This document shows positions 10,642 to 18,435 of a stretch of DNA of 64,000 nucleotides, in pieces (the stretch's first letter is position 1; each line of letters begins with the position of its first letter). The DNA is from Hyphomonas adhaerens MHS-3 (GTDB taxonomy: Bacteria > Pseudomonadota > Alphaproteobacteria > Caulobacterales > Hyphomonadaceae), in the NCBI RefSeq assembly GCF_000685235.1, contig NZ_ARYH01000001.1, forward strand, positions 2,442,577-2,506,576, written 5' to 3'. A program made the position numbers and the translations under genes. The notes below the pieces were generated by a model. It did no database searches. It was not told the origin of the DNA and saw only the letters and a list, made by a program, of their open reading frames with translations.

Positions 10642-11861
10642 GCACCGTGCTGGATATCGACGCGATCCGGGCAGAGTTCCCGATCCTCAGCCGCGAGGTG
10701 AACGGGTATCCGCTTGTTTATCTGGACAATGCGGCGAGCGCTCAAAAGCCGAATGCGGTGATCGATGCGGTCGCGAACCAGTCGCGCACGGCCTATGCCA
10801 ATGTACACCGGGGCATCCACACCCTGTCGAACGAGGCGACCGAAGCCTATGAGGCAGCCCGCGAAGCGGCGCGGGAATATCTGAACGCACCCGGCCACGA
10901 GAACATCATCTTCACCAAGGGCTCGACCGAAGGCATCAACCTCGTCGCGTCGGCCCTGGCGGCTGAGATCCGGTCCGGCGATGAGATCGTCCTGTCGGTG
11001 ATGGAGCATCACTCGAACATCATCCCCTGGCACTTCCTGCGCGAGCGCCACGGCGCCGTGCTGCGCTGGGTGGACCTGACGGAGGATGGGTCGCTGGATA
11101 TGGCGGCTTTCGCCGACGCAATCGGACCGAAAACGAAATTCGTCGCCATGACGCACATGTCCAACGTGCTGGGCACGGTGACGGACATGGCCGAGATTGT
11201 GCGCCTCGCGCACGACGCCGGCGCGCAGGTTCTGGCCGATGGCAGCCAGGCAGCTGTGCACGTCCCGGTGGATGTGCAGGCGCTGGGCGTCGACTGGTAT
11301 GTCATGACCGGTCACAAGCTGTACGGGCCGACCGGGATCGGTGTGCTCTATGGCACGGCGGAAGCGCTGGACCGGGCGCGGCCCTATCAGGGTGGCGGCG
11401 AGATGATTGAGATCGTCACCCGCGACCGCGTCACCTACAACACCGCGCCGCACAAATTCGAGGCTGGCACGCCGCCGATCCTGGAAGCGATTGGTCTTGG
11501 CGCAGCCCTGCGCTGGATACGCAGTCATCCTTCAGATGCATTGCATGCACATGAGATGGTCCTGTATGATCATGCCGTAGAGGGGCTTCGCGGCATCAAC
11601 GGGCTGCGGATTCATGGCGAAGCGCCCGGCAAGGGGGCGGTGCTGACCTTCAGCCTCGAAGGCGCGCATCCCCATGATATTGCTCAGATTCTTGACCGCT
11701 ACGGCGTCGCGATCCGGGCCGGGCACCATTGTGCACAGCCGCTGATGGAATCGCTGGGCGTCCCCTCGACAGCCCGCGCCTCCTTCGCCATCTACAACAC
11801 ACTCGCCGAGGTCGATGCCTTCATTGAAGCGCTCGCCAAGGCCCGGAAAATGCTGGTATAG
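10638..11861 (+). CDS. sufS: Cysteine desulfurase SufS
   Basis: Class II cysteine desulfurase (407 residues) supplying persulfide sulfur to the SUF scaffold. The PLP lysine is in TGHKLYGPTG (Lys227) and the catalytic cysteine in RAGHHCAQP (Cys365), the short-loop arrangement of SufS rather than IscS. MSTVLDIDAIRAEFPIL is the normal N-terminus, so the frame upstream of 10638, which lies inside sufD, is excluded. No sufE gene is present in the window, so the sulfur-transfer partner must be elsewhere or be a SufU/SufE-like protein outside. Confidence 0.96.
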   Translation: MSTVLDIDAIRAEFPILSREVNGYPLVYLDNAASAQKPNAVIDAVANQSRTAYANVHRGIHTLSNEATEAYEAAREAAREYLNAPGHENIIFTKGSTEGINLVASALAAEIRSGDEIVLSVMEHHSNIIPWHFLRERHGAVLRWVDLTEDGSLDMAAFADAIGPKTKFVAMTHMSNVLGTVTDMAEIVRLAHDAGAQVLADGSQAAVHVPVDVQALGVDWYVMTGHKLYGPTGIGVLYGTAEALDRARPYQGGGEMIEIVTRDRVTYNTAPHKFEAGTPPILEAIGLGAALRWIRSHPSDALHAHEMVLYDHAVEGLRGINGLRIHGEAPGKGAVLTFSLEGAHPHDIAQILDRYGVAIRAGHHCAQPLMESLGVPSTARASFAIYNTLAEVDAFIEALAKARKMLV

Positions 11862-11869
11862 GTGCCTCA

Positions 11870-12253
11870 ATGGCCGATGACATGACCTCCCGCGATGTGG
11901 ACGCTGCCGCTGAAACTGCAGCGCCTTCAGCAATTCCGCAGGATGAGCTGAACCGTATTACTGACGACCTGATCGCCTCTTTCAAGACCGTGTACGACCC
12001 CGAAATTCCGGTCGACATCTATGAATTGGGCCTGATCTACAAGGTCGATATCGATGATGACCGGAAGGTCGATATCGAAATGACACTTACTGCGCCGGGC
12101 TGCCCGGTGGCTGGTGAGATGCCGGGCTGGGTGGAAACAGCTGCCCGCACGGTTGAAGGCGTGACGGATGTGGAGGTGCAGTTGACCTTCGATCCCCCTT
12201 GGGACCCGTCGCGTATGTCCGACGAAGCGCGCCTCGCGCTGAACATGCTGTAA
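11870..12253 (+). CDS. SUF-associated MIP18/DUF59 protein (SufT-like)
   Basis: A 127-residue protein with an acidic, Ala-rich N-terminal 30 residues and a MIP18 (DUF59) domain: TVYDPEIPVDIYELGLIY, then TLTAPGCPVAGEMP and TFDPPWDPSRMSD. The conserved Cys in APGCPV is present. Family members assist Fe-S cluster maturation or delivery and are regularly the penultimate gene of alphaproteobacterial SUF operons. It lies 8 bases after sufS. Its precise step is not established by the sequence. Confidence 0.9.
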   Translation: MADDMTSRDVDAAAETAAPSAIPQDELNRITDDLIASFKTVYDPEIPVDIYELGLIYKVDIDDDRKVDIEMTLTAPGCPVAGEMPGWVETAARTVEGVTDVEVQLTFDPPWDPSRMSDEARLALNML

Positions 12254-12288
12254 TTGAATGGAGCGGGGTGCGCCCCTATCTCTCCCTC

Positions 12289-12648
12289 ATGGCCAGACGA
12301 CCGAGACCCAAGCCCGTAAAGCTTTCTGACGCCGCTGCAGCGCGCGTCAAAGAGATCATGGAAGAACGCGGCGCAGGTTACCTGCGCGTCGGCGTTAAGA
12401 ATGGTGGTTGTGCCGGCATGGAGTATGTCATGGACTACGCCATGGCACCGGAGCCGCTGGATGAGGTGGTCGAGGACAATGGTGTCACCATCCTGATCGA
12501 CGCCAAGGCCGTCCTGTTCCTTCTTGGCAGCGAAGTGGATTACGAAGTGACACCGCTGCATGAAAAGTTCGTTTTCAACAATCCGAACCAGACAGATGCC
12601 TGTGGCTGCGGTGAGAGTGTGACGATCGTGCCGGCCGCCAACGCGTGA
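12289..12648 (+). CDS. sufA: A-type Fe-S carrier protein SufA/IscA family
   Basis: A 119-residue HesB/IscA fold carrier that accepts Fe-S clusters and passes them to apoproteins. The three cluster-ligating cysteines are present as GGCAGMEY and ACGCGES. The N-terminus is unusually basic (ARRPRPKPVK). ATG 12289 is preferred; a longer frame begins inside the previous gene, and a GTG at 12268 has poor spacing from its GGAG. It closes the SUF cluster, 35 bases after the SufT-like gene. Confidence 0.92.
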   Translation: MARRPRPKPVKLSDAAAARVKEIMEERGAGYLRVGVKNGGCAGMEYVMDYAMAPEPLDEVVEDNGVTILIDAKAVLFLLGSEVDYEVTPLHEKFVFNNPNQTDACGCGESVTIVPAANA

Positions 12649-12676
12649 TGAGCGGGTGTCCGGCAAGGACGACGCC

Positions 12677-13174
12677 ATGATCGTACAAGGCTTTGACCCG
12701 ATCGCCGCGCCTGATGCGCGTCTTCTGATCCTTGGAAGCATGCCAGGCGTCGCCTCACTTGAGGCAGGACAGTATTACGCCCATGGCCGGAATGCCTTCT
12801 GGCCAATCATGGGCCAGCTGTTCGAGGCAGGGCCGGAGAAACCCTATCCTGAACGCCAGGCAATCCTGATGGAGAATGGTGTCGCTGTATGGGACGTACT
12901 GCAGTTCTGCCGTCGTGAAGGCAGTCTCGACGCAAATATCAAGGCGGAAGTCCCGAATGACTTTGCCGGCTTCTTTGCGGCCCATCCCGGCATTGACCGG
13001 ATCCTCCTGAACGGCGGCAAGGCTGCGAAAAGTTTCGGGAAATACGCCGCGATGCATGCGCCTCCGTCGGCCAACCAAATCGCCGTGCCATCGACCAGCC
13101 CGGCTTATGCCTCCATGAGTTTCGTCAGGAAATGCGAGCTGTGGCGAGCGGCGGTGCTTGGCCTGGCGTCCTAA
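12677..13174 (+). CDS. DNA-deoxyinosine glycosylase (UDG superfamily, family 6-like)
   Basis: Base-excision repair enzyme predicted to remove hypoxanthine (deaminated adenine) from DNA. The 165-residue protein shows the UDG-fold motif 1 as LLILGSMPGVASL, then YYAHGRNAFWPIM, GVAVWDVLQFCRREGSLD, and the C-terminal VPSTSPAYAS loop, which match family 6 enzymes. ATG 12677 has AAGGA 7 bases upstream. GTG 12656 would add 7 residues and cannot be excluded. It follows sufA closely but is not functionally linked to it by sequence. Confidence 0.82.
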   Translation: MIVQGFDPIAAPDARLLILGSMPGVASLEAGQYYAHGRNAFWPIMGQLFEAGPEKPYPERQAILMENGVAVWDVLQFCRREGSLDANIKAEVPNDFAGFFAAHPGIDRILLNGGKAAKSFGKYAAMHAPPSANQIAVPSTSPAYASMSFVRKCELWRAAVLGLAS

Positions 13175-13977
13175 GCCTTTTTGAAAGCGGCGAGATCCGA
13201 CATGGTCGGGCTGGCCTCCATGCCCTTGGGCGGGTCAGGGATGAGCATGGCCTTTTTGACCGGCGTACCGCGGCCTTCCGCAACCAGTTCAGCCGTACGT
13301 TTTTCCACGACTGCGGTCAGACGGTCCATGAACTCTTCTTTCGGCAGATCCCACGGGATGGGCTCAAGGAATTCGATGATCGCTGTGCCAGGGCGCTTTT
13401 CCTTTTCCTGCTGCTGCCAGTAGACGCCGATATTGGTGGCGACGGGCACGACCGGAGCCTGCATCGCCTGCGCCATGTGCCAGACGCCCGGCTTGTAGCG
13501 GAAATGATAGTCTACCGGCGCCAGATGCCCCTCCGGATAGATCAGAACCCGCCGGCCGTCCTGTTTTGCTTGCTCCATACCTTCTCGCAGCGATGCTGCC
13601 TTGCGTTCGCCCCCGCCGCATGTGTCGATGACGATCGCGCCCAGCTTGCGAAGGATGCCGCCGACAAGCGGAAACTTCTCCAGATGATCGCCGGTCACGA
13701 AGGCGAGATTATCGACCTCCGGATAAACGAGATAACCGTCGCCCCAGCTCTGGTGCTTCGCCGCAAGGACGAACGCACCATCCGGAAGCTGGTCCCGGCC
13801 GCGCACTTCCTTGCGGATGCCTGCGACAAGCAGGAGGTTCAGGTTCATGGCCCGCGTGTAGCTGCGGATGATCGCCCGTACCGGGGTGTGCCCCGGCAGA
13901 ATGAGGAATGGCACGGAGGCCAGCACATAGAGAACAGAGAGGAGATAATAGACAAATGTGAACAGGGTTGCGCGCAT
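13171..13977 (-). CDS. 1-acyl-sn-glycerol-3-phosphate acyltransferase (PlsC family)
   Basis: Transfers an acyl chain to lysophosphatidic acid in phospholipid synthesis at the inner membrane. The 268-residue protein has an N-terminal membrane segment (about residues 5-28), the catalytic HX4D motif as HQSWGD near 76-81, and the acceptor-binding block RVLIYPEGHL. It lies 37 bases downstream of a tetR gene on the same strand and is probably cotranscribed and repressed with it. This may be a second PlsC adjusting membrane composition rather than the housekeeping enzyme. Its stop overlaps the convergent glycosylase gene by 4 bases. Confidence 0.9.
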   Translation of the reverse strand: MRATLFTFVYYLLSVLYVLASVPFLILPGHTPVRAIIRSYTRAMNLNLLLVAGIRKEVRGRDQLPDGAFVLAAKHQSWGDGYLVYPEVDNLAFVTGDHLEKFPLVGGILRKLGAIVIDTCGGGERKAASLREGMEQAKQDGRRVLIYPEGHLAPVDYHFRYKPGVWHMAQAMQAPVVPVATNIGVYWQQQEKEKRPGTAIIEFLEPIPWDLPKEEFMDRLTAVVEKRTAELVAEGRGTPVKKAMLIPDPPKGMEASPTMSDLAAFKKA

Positions 13978-14014
13978 GGCGGGGATCCTTTTGTCTTTAT
14001 TGAACGGAAAGGGC

Positions 14015-14623
14015 CTATTCAGATTTCAGGACGGCCACGACGGCCCGGGCCATCGCGTCGGCATGCTGGACAAGCAGGCCGGGCAGCCGGTTGTAGATCT
14101 TGTTCTGTCCGGCTTGCATCACCACACCGAGCGCCATTGCCGCTTTCAGTGCGGGATCACCTTTCGGGATAATGCCTTCCGACATGAGGCCGTCGATGAT
14201 CCGCTCGGTAATGGATACCGGATCGTCTTCGCGCCGCTTGTCGTAGGGCAGGTAACGGTTGAGAGAGACGAGGTGGAACGAGAACAGGAGAAAGTCTTCG
14301 TCTGCCAGTTCGCAATACGCCTTTACGGCGGCATGGACTTTTTCTTCCAGCGAGCCGTCGCCGGACAACGCCTCTTGCATCATCTGGCCGAGACGATTGT
14401 GGGTTTCCATAAACAGGCTGAGCGCCAGCTGGTCCTTGCCTTTGTAATGGCGGTAAAGTGCACCTTCGGAAACACCTGCCTTTTCGGCGATTTCCCGCGT
14501 TGTTGCGGCATCGACACCTTCGTGGACGAAGAGTTTCAATGCGGCACGCTCGATTTTCGGGCGAGCATTGCGTGCACGCGCTTTTTTGGCCGGGGGCTTG
14601 GACGCCGACGTATTTCTTGTCAT
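14015..14623 (-). CDS. TetR family transcriptional regulator
   Basis: A 202-residue repressor. After a basic, Ala-rich leader the N-terminal helix-turn-helix reads IERAALKLFVHEGVDAATTREIAEKAGVSEGALYRHYKGK in continuous family pattern. The C-terminal ligand domain contains FLLFSFHLVSLNRYLPYDKR. The start ATG 14623 has GAGGAG 7 bases upstream, favouring it over the in-frame ATG at 14683. A perfect palindrome 51-66 bases upstream of the start is the likely autoregulatory operator. The next gene, plsC, suggests an acyl-CoA or fatty-acid ligand; this is inference. Confidence 0.88.
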   Translation of the reverse strand: MTRNTSASKPPAKKARARNARPKIERAALKLFVHEGVDAATTREIAEKAGVSEGALYRHYKGKDQLALSLFMETHNRLGQMMQEALSGDGSLEEKVHAAVKAYCELADEDFLLFSFHLVSLNRYLPYDKRREDDPVSITERIIDGLMSEGIIPKGDPALKAAMALGVVMQAGQNKIYNRLPGLLVQHADAMARAVVAVLKSE

Positions 14624-14673
14624 AGGAGACTCCTCACTCGCCTCTCCGGATAACATACGCGTAAAAATAGAGC

Positions 14674-14689
14674 AAGTGAACATTCACTT
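14674..14689. promoter_or_regulatory. TetR-type operator palindrome
   Basis: AAGTGAACATTCACTT: two perfect 7-base arms around a 2-base spacer, directly upstream of the tetR-plsC unit. Size and symmetry fit a TetR-dimer site, and its position suggests autoregulation. It also faces the upstream region of the divergent glycosyltransferase gene about 150 bases away. Confidence 0.65.
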
Positions 14690-14730
14690 ACATAGTGGTG
14701 CTGTTTTTTTTGCCATTTTTCCACTTTTTG

Positions 14731-14744
14731 TGCGGATTTCCGCA
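14731..14744. promoter_or_regulatory. Palindrome in glycosyltransferase promoter region
   Basis: TGCGGATTTCCGCA has 6-base perfect arms around TT. It lies in an AT-rich 167-base region between the divergent tetR and glycosyltransferase genes. It could be an operator or a small hairpin. No protein is assigned. Confidence 0.35.
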
Positions 14745-14763
14745 TCTTTACGTTTAATCTGTC

Positions 14764-14776
14764 ATGCAATTTGCAT
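14764..14776. promoter_or_regulatory. Palindrome upstream of glycosyltransferase gene
   Basis: ATGCAATTTGCAT has 6-base perfect arms around one T, located 64-77 bases before the chosen ATG of the glycosyltransferase gene. It is a candidate operator; the binding protein is unknown. Confidence 0.35.
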
Positions 14777-14840
14777 ACACAATGAGTGATTGGTCACAGA
14801 ATTAAGTGGCCGGCTGAATTGGGTTGGTCTGGGCGAAGAG

Positions 14841-16076
14841 ATGATTGGAAGTAAACCTGTGCGAGTGTCGGTGCTGCGGGATCGTTATCCCACGTCGTTT
14901 TCCAGTCCGCGTCACTCCAGACATGATATTCGGCGCCGGTTGTTCGTTCCGTTCAACAAGCTGCGCGCCAAGCTCGATGGCTTCACATTGATGCAGCCTT
15001 TCGACGGATCTGACCTTGTTCATGTGGTCAATCGTATCCCGTTTGGTGCGCGCAGAATGATATGTTCTTTTGAGAGCCATATCCCGCGTCAGTTCGGATT
15101 GCCCAGTGATGCCATCCTGACGAAGATGATGCTCAAGGAGATCACCAGCAACAGGTGCCGCCGTCTCGTTGGAATGTCTCACTTCGCCATGCGGACAGCT
15201 CTGGCCATGCATGAAGGCACACCGGCTTATGACGTCATCAAGGCAAAGATGATGGTGCAGCATCCGAATGTGGAACTTGGTCAGAAAGGCGATCGCCTGA
15301 AAGGTGATGATGCATCCTCGCTGGTTTTGACTTTTGTGGGCGGCCATTTTGTCCGTAAGGGAGGATGCGTTGCGGTGCGGATCGCAGAAAAGGCGCTCGA
15401 GCAGGGGCTGCCGATCCACGTGAACGTCATTTCGTCTCTTCAGGCCGGGGAAAGCGTGTGGAGCGACCCCACAGACCCGGATTTCCTGAAACCGTATACA
15501 GACCTTCTCTCTCTTCCGAACGTCACTCATTTCGCAGGGCTGCCGAATGCTGAAGCGCGCGAGATAATGGGCAAGTCGCACTTCACGTTGCTGCCGACAT
15601 TTGAAGACACATTTGGTTTTTCGGCCATTGAATCCATGGCGGAATATACGCCCGTTATTGCTACCAATGTTTGCGCGCTTCCGGAGGTGATCTATCCAGG
15701 CCGGAACGGTCATCTGCTTCATCTGGAGCGAGACGAGATGGGCGAATGGGTCCGTCCGGACAAAAGCGAACGGCACACCGAAGCCTATACCCAGATCTAT
15801 CGCGATACGATCGAGATGCTTGCCGACGAAGCGGTCGAGTATCTTAAAACTGTGATTGGCAAACCTGATATTCTGGCCGCAATGCGTGCTGACGCGCGAT
15901 ATACGGCGGAAGAGATGTTCAGCGCAGACGTGGCAGGCAAGCGCTGGGATAATCTCTATGAGCGTGTTTCGCGTGAGTCGACACAAACACCGGCTGTTTG
16001 CGATCCGGTGCTTGATCGGTCGTCACCGGAATCTCCCGCTTATCTGTTTGAAGGCAAGCCAGCCGGAACACGTTAG
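14841..16076 (+). CDS. GT-B fold glycosyltransferase (GT4-like)
   Basis: About 411 residues. The C-terminal Rossmann half shows TFVGGHFVRKGG, then NVTHFAGLPNAEAREIMGKS and the donor-binding block FEDTFGFSAIESMAEYTPVIATNV typical of family 4 retaining glycosyltransferases, followed by ALPEVI. The acidic pair is spaced slightly differently from E-x7-E (Glu255 and Glu264, with Asp256 giving the exact spacing). It has no membrane segment or signal peptide, so it is cytosolic. Donor and acceptor are unknown. Starts at TTG 14790 and GTG 14859 are alternatives. Base composition looks more AT-rich than its neighbours and it stands alone, which could mean transfer. Confidence 0.8.
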   Translation: MIGSKPVRVSVLRDRYPTSFSSPRHSRHDIRRRLFVPFNKLRAKLDGFTLMQPFDGSDLVHVVNRIPFGARRMICSFESHIPRQFGLPSDAILTKMMLKEITSNRCRRLVGMSHFAMRTALAMHEGTPAYDVIKAKMMVQHPNVELGQKGDRLKGDDASSLVLTFVGGHFVRKGGCVAVRIAEKALEQGLPIHVNVISSLQAGESVWSDPTDPDFLKPYTDLLSLPNVTHFAGLPNAEAREIMGKSHFTLLPTFEDTFGFSAIESMAEYTPVIATNVCALPEVIYPGRNGHLLHLERDEMGEWVRPDKSERHTEAYTQIYRDTIEMLADEAVEYLKTVIGKPDILAAMRADARYTAEEMFSADVAGKRWDNLYERVSRESTQTPAVCDPVLDRSSPESPAYLFEGKPAGTR

Positions 16077-16190
16077 CTGTCTGCCTGCGGTGCACTCCGC
16101 TCCGGCCGTGCCGTTGGCGTTGAGGTCAAGCTGATTTGCGTCGAGGGATGATGTGAGGCTTTCTGGCAAAAAACTGCCGGAGGACGCCCA

Positions 16191-16757
16191 ATGCGAAATA
16201 TCCTGACGCTACCAATCCTGACCCTGACCGCTTGCATGGGGATGCCAGTTGAGGCGGGCCAGACGGCGCCGGCACCAGACGGGCAAACCACCAATCCAGC
16301 TCTGCCGTGCGACGATGATGTTTACCACCAGTTCGATTTCTGGATCGGGGAGTGGGACGTTTACGACCAGAAAGGAAATCTGGCCGGTACCAATTCGATT
16401 CAGACAGCCGAGCAAGGATGTCTCCTGATCGAGCATTGGACCAATACGGCCGGAGGCACCGGTCAGAGTTACAATTTCTACGACCCGGGCACGGGCGAGT
16501 GGCGGCAGGTCTGGGTAAATGCTGGTGGTGTCATCGATTATTCAGGCGGACTCACCAAAACCGGGTCGATGCTTTTGAAAGGCGAGATCCGAAACCGCGG
16601 TGCAAGCGATGCGGCGCCGTTCACAGGAGAGTGGACGCTGAATTCTGATGGTTCGGTGACCCAGCATTTCCAGCAGCAAGACCCCGAAACGGGAGAATGG
16701 TCTGACTGGTTTGTCGGGCGGTATGTACGTCAGGCCGACGGGGCAGGTCAGCCCTGA
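16191..16757 (+). CDS. Lipoprotein of unknown function, DUF1579-like
   Basis: A 188-residue exported protein. The lipobox LTAC puts the acylated cysteine at residue 15 after a short hydrophobic signal. The mature domain opens with YHQFDFWIGEWDVYDQKGN and continues with a beta-rich, Trp-rich pattern (GTGEWRQVWVNAGG, GEWTLNSDGSVTQHF), resembling small beta-barrel DUF1579-type proteins often found in oligotrophic bacteria. Function is unknown. The start has GGAGG 8 bases upstream. It overlaps the convergent purS gene by 10 bases at the 3' ends. Confidence 0.75.
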   Translation: MRNILTLPILTLTACMGMPVEAGQTAPAPDGQTTNPALPCDDDVYHQFDFWIGEWDVYDQKGNLAGTNSIQTAEQGCLLIEHWTNTAGGTGQSYNFYDPGTGEWRQVWVNAGGVIDYSGGLTKTGSMLLKGEIRNRGASDAAPFTGEWTLNSDGSVTQHFQQQDPETGEWSDWFVGRYVRQADGAGQP

Positions 16758-16993
16758 AGGTCGATGCGGTAGCTTTCGATGACGGTATTGGCGAGCAGCT
16801 TCTCGCACATCTCCTTGACGCGGGCATTGGCGTCCGCTTCGCTCAGGCCGTCTTCGAGGTCGAGTTCGATGACCTTCCCGATGCGGGAGCTTTCGACTTC
16901 CTTGTAACCCATACGCGCCAATGTATCGGCAACCGCCTTGCCCTGCGGGTCCAGCACGCCGTTTTTCAGGGCAACATGCACAATGGCTTTCAT
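16748..16993 (-). CDS. purS: Phosphoribosylformylglycinamidine synthase subunit PurS
   Basis: An 81-residue small subunit of the three-part FGAM synthase (PurL-PurQ-PurS) in de novo purine synthesis, which helps channel ammonia from PurQ to PurL. MKAIVHVALKNGVLDPQGKAV and IGKVIELDLE match the family across the full length. It follows purC at 93 bases on the same strand. The usual next genes, purQ and purL, are absent: transcription runs into a convergent lipoprotein gene. Confidence 0.92.
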   Translation of the reverse strand: MKAIVHVALKNGVLDPQGKAVADTLARMGYKEVESSRIGKVIELDLEDGLSEADANARVKEMCEKLLANTVIESYRIDLQG

Positions 16994-17086
16994 CCGGTGG
17001 TCTCCTGGCAGGGGTACGAGTCGCGCTCCATCTAGCGCAATTGCCTGGCTATTGGAACATTCTCGGCAGTATCGGGTCAGTCGGGT

Positions 17087-17860
17087 CTATTTGCCGCCGT
17101 TGAAGCTGACGACATTGTCGGTTTCACCGGACTCCCGGATGATTCCGAGGCGCCGAGCCACTTCCGCATACGCTTCGGTCACACCACCCAGATCGCGCCG
17201 GAAGCGGTCCTTGTCCAGTTTGTCTCCGGTCTCAAAGTCCCACAGGCGGCAGGAATCGGGGCTGATCTCGTCGGCCAGCAGGATGCGGGGGATCTCGGCG
17301 TCACCCTCGAAGTAACGGCCAAACTCCAATTTGAAGTCGATCAGCCGGATGCCGACGGCCGCGAACAGGCCGGACATGAAATCGTTCACGCGCAGCGCAA
17401 GGGAGACCAGGTCGTCATATTCCTGCGGTCCGGCCCAGCCGAAGGCCGCGATATGTTCTTCGGTCACCAGCGGATCGTGCAGGGCGTCGTCCTTGTAGTA
17501 GAACTCGACGATCGGGCGGGGCAGAACCTGCCCTTCCTCAATGCCAAGGCGCTTGGCGAGTGAGCCGGCGGCCACATTCCGCACGACCACTTCCAGCGGA
17601 ATGATCTCGACTTTCTTGATCAGCTGCTCGCGCATGTTGAGGCGGCGGATGAAGTGGGTCGGGATGCCAACACCGGCGAGGCGGGTCATCATGAATTCGC
17701 TGATGCGGTTGTTCAGCACGCCCTTGCCATCCAGAACGGCGCGTTTCTGGGCGTCAAAAGCCGTCGTATCATCCTTGAAATACTGAATGAGAGTACCCGG
17801 TTCCGGACCCTCATAAAGAATCTTGGCCTTGCCTTCGTAAACGACACGCCGCTTGTTCAT
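17087..17860 (-). CDS. purC: SAICAR synthase PurC
   Basis: Phosphoribosylaminoimidazole-succinocarboxamide synthase (257 residues), joining aspartate to CAIR with ATP in purine synthesis. Motifs include [11 protein letters not shown] at the N-terminus, [23 protein letters not shown] and [10 protein letters not shown]. The start [13 protein letters not shown] at 17860 is chosen; the longer frame upstream enters non-coding sequence. It is transcribed with purS and is divergent from the ATPase-inhibitor gene. Confidence 0.96.
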   Translation of the reverse strand: MNKRRVVYEGKAKILYEGPEPGTLIQYFKDDTTAFDAQKRAVLDGKGVLNNRISEFMMTRLAGVGIPTHFIRRLNMREQLIKKVEIIPLEVVVRNVAAGSLAKRLGIEEGQVLPRPIVEFYYKDDALHDPLVTEEHIAAFGWAGPQEYDDLVSLALRVNDFMSGLFAAVGIRLIDFKLEFGRYFEGDAEIPRILLADEISPDSCRLWDFETGDKLDKDRFRRDLGGVTEAYAEVARRLGIIRESGETDNVVSFNGGK

Positions 17861-18041
17861 GGATAAACCCCTTTCATGGGCCCCCTTGATGGGGCCGGGA
17901 CGGCCACACCAGGCAGGAATTGCCATCGCCCCACTGCTAGCGGCCCGTGTTACGCCAATCCGTCGCGCAAAACAAATATTGCGCACACCTTGCCGGGGAC
18001 TCTATATCCCGCCATGGTCTACATATTGGAAAGGTCCTGTG

Positions 18042-18362
18042 ATGAGCACATTCAATGATCGGGAGCGCGCGGAAGAAGCGCGGTTTGCGCTCACCGAGGA
18101 GCAATTGTTCAAGGTTATGAACCGCCGCAACAAGCTGCTTGGCTTGTGGGCTGCCGGTGTCATGGGCATGGGCGAAGACGACGCGGAAGCCTACGCAAAG
18201 ACGGTGGTCCTGTCGGATCTGGAAGAAGCTGGCGACGAGGACGTGTTCCGTAAGGTGCGCGGCGATCTGGACAAGGCCGACACCGGCACCAGCGATGCGG
18301 AAATCCGCGAGCAGATGGCGGTCCTGCTGCCGGAAGCGCGTTCGCAGGTCGTCGACGAATAG
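18042..18362 (+). CDS. F1-ATPase inhibitor, zeta subunit family (DUF1476)
   Basis: A 106-residue alphaproteobacterial protein beginning STFNDRERAEEARFAL, the inhibitory N-terminal segment of the Paracoccus-type zeta subunit. It continues with FKVMNRRNKLLGLWAAGVMG and a four-helix DUF1476 domain (LPEARSQVVDE near the end). The family binds F1-ATPase and blocks its ATP hydrolysis. The frame upstream of ATG 18042 is not homologous and overlaps the purC start, so it is rejected. Confidence 0.9.
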   Translation: MSTFNDRERAEEARFALTEEQLFKVMNRRNKLLGLWAAGVMGMGEDDAEAYAKTVVLSDLEEAGDEDVFRKVRGDLDKADTGTSDAEIREQMAVLLPEARSQVVDE

Positions 18363-18383
18363 CAGAATATCTGTTTTGCACTC

Positions 18384-18429
18384 AAAACAGGCGGCGCGGC
18401 TCCGGACGGGGCGGCGCCGTTCCTGTTTT
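18384..18429. terminator. Bidirectional terminator-like hairpin
   Basis: AAAACAGG pairs with CCTGTTTT and the inner CGGCGC with GCGCCG (TT bulge on the 3' side). It lies between the convergent ATPase-inhibitor and GH16 genes, with A/T tracts on both sides, so it can serve both. Confidence 0.75.
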
Positions 18430-18435
18430 CTGGAC

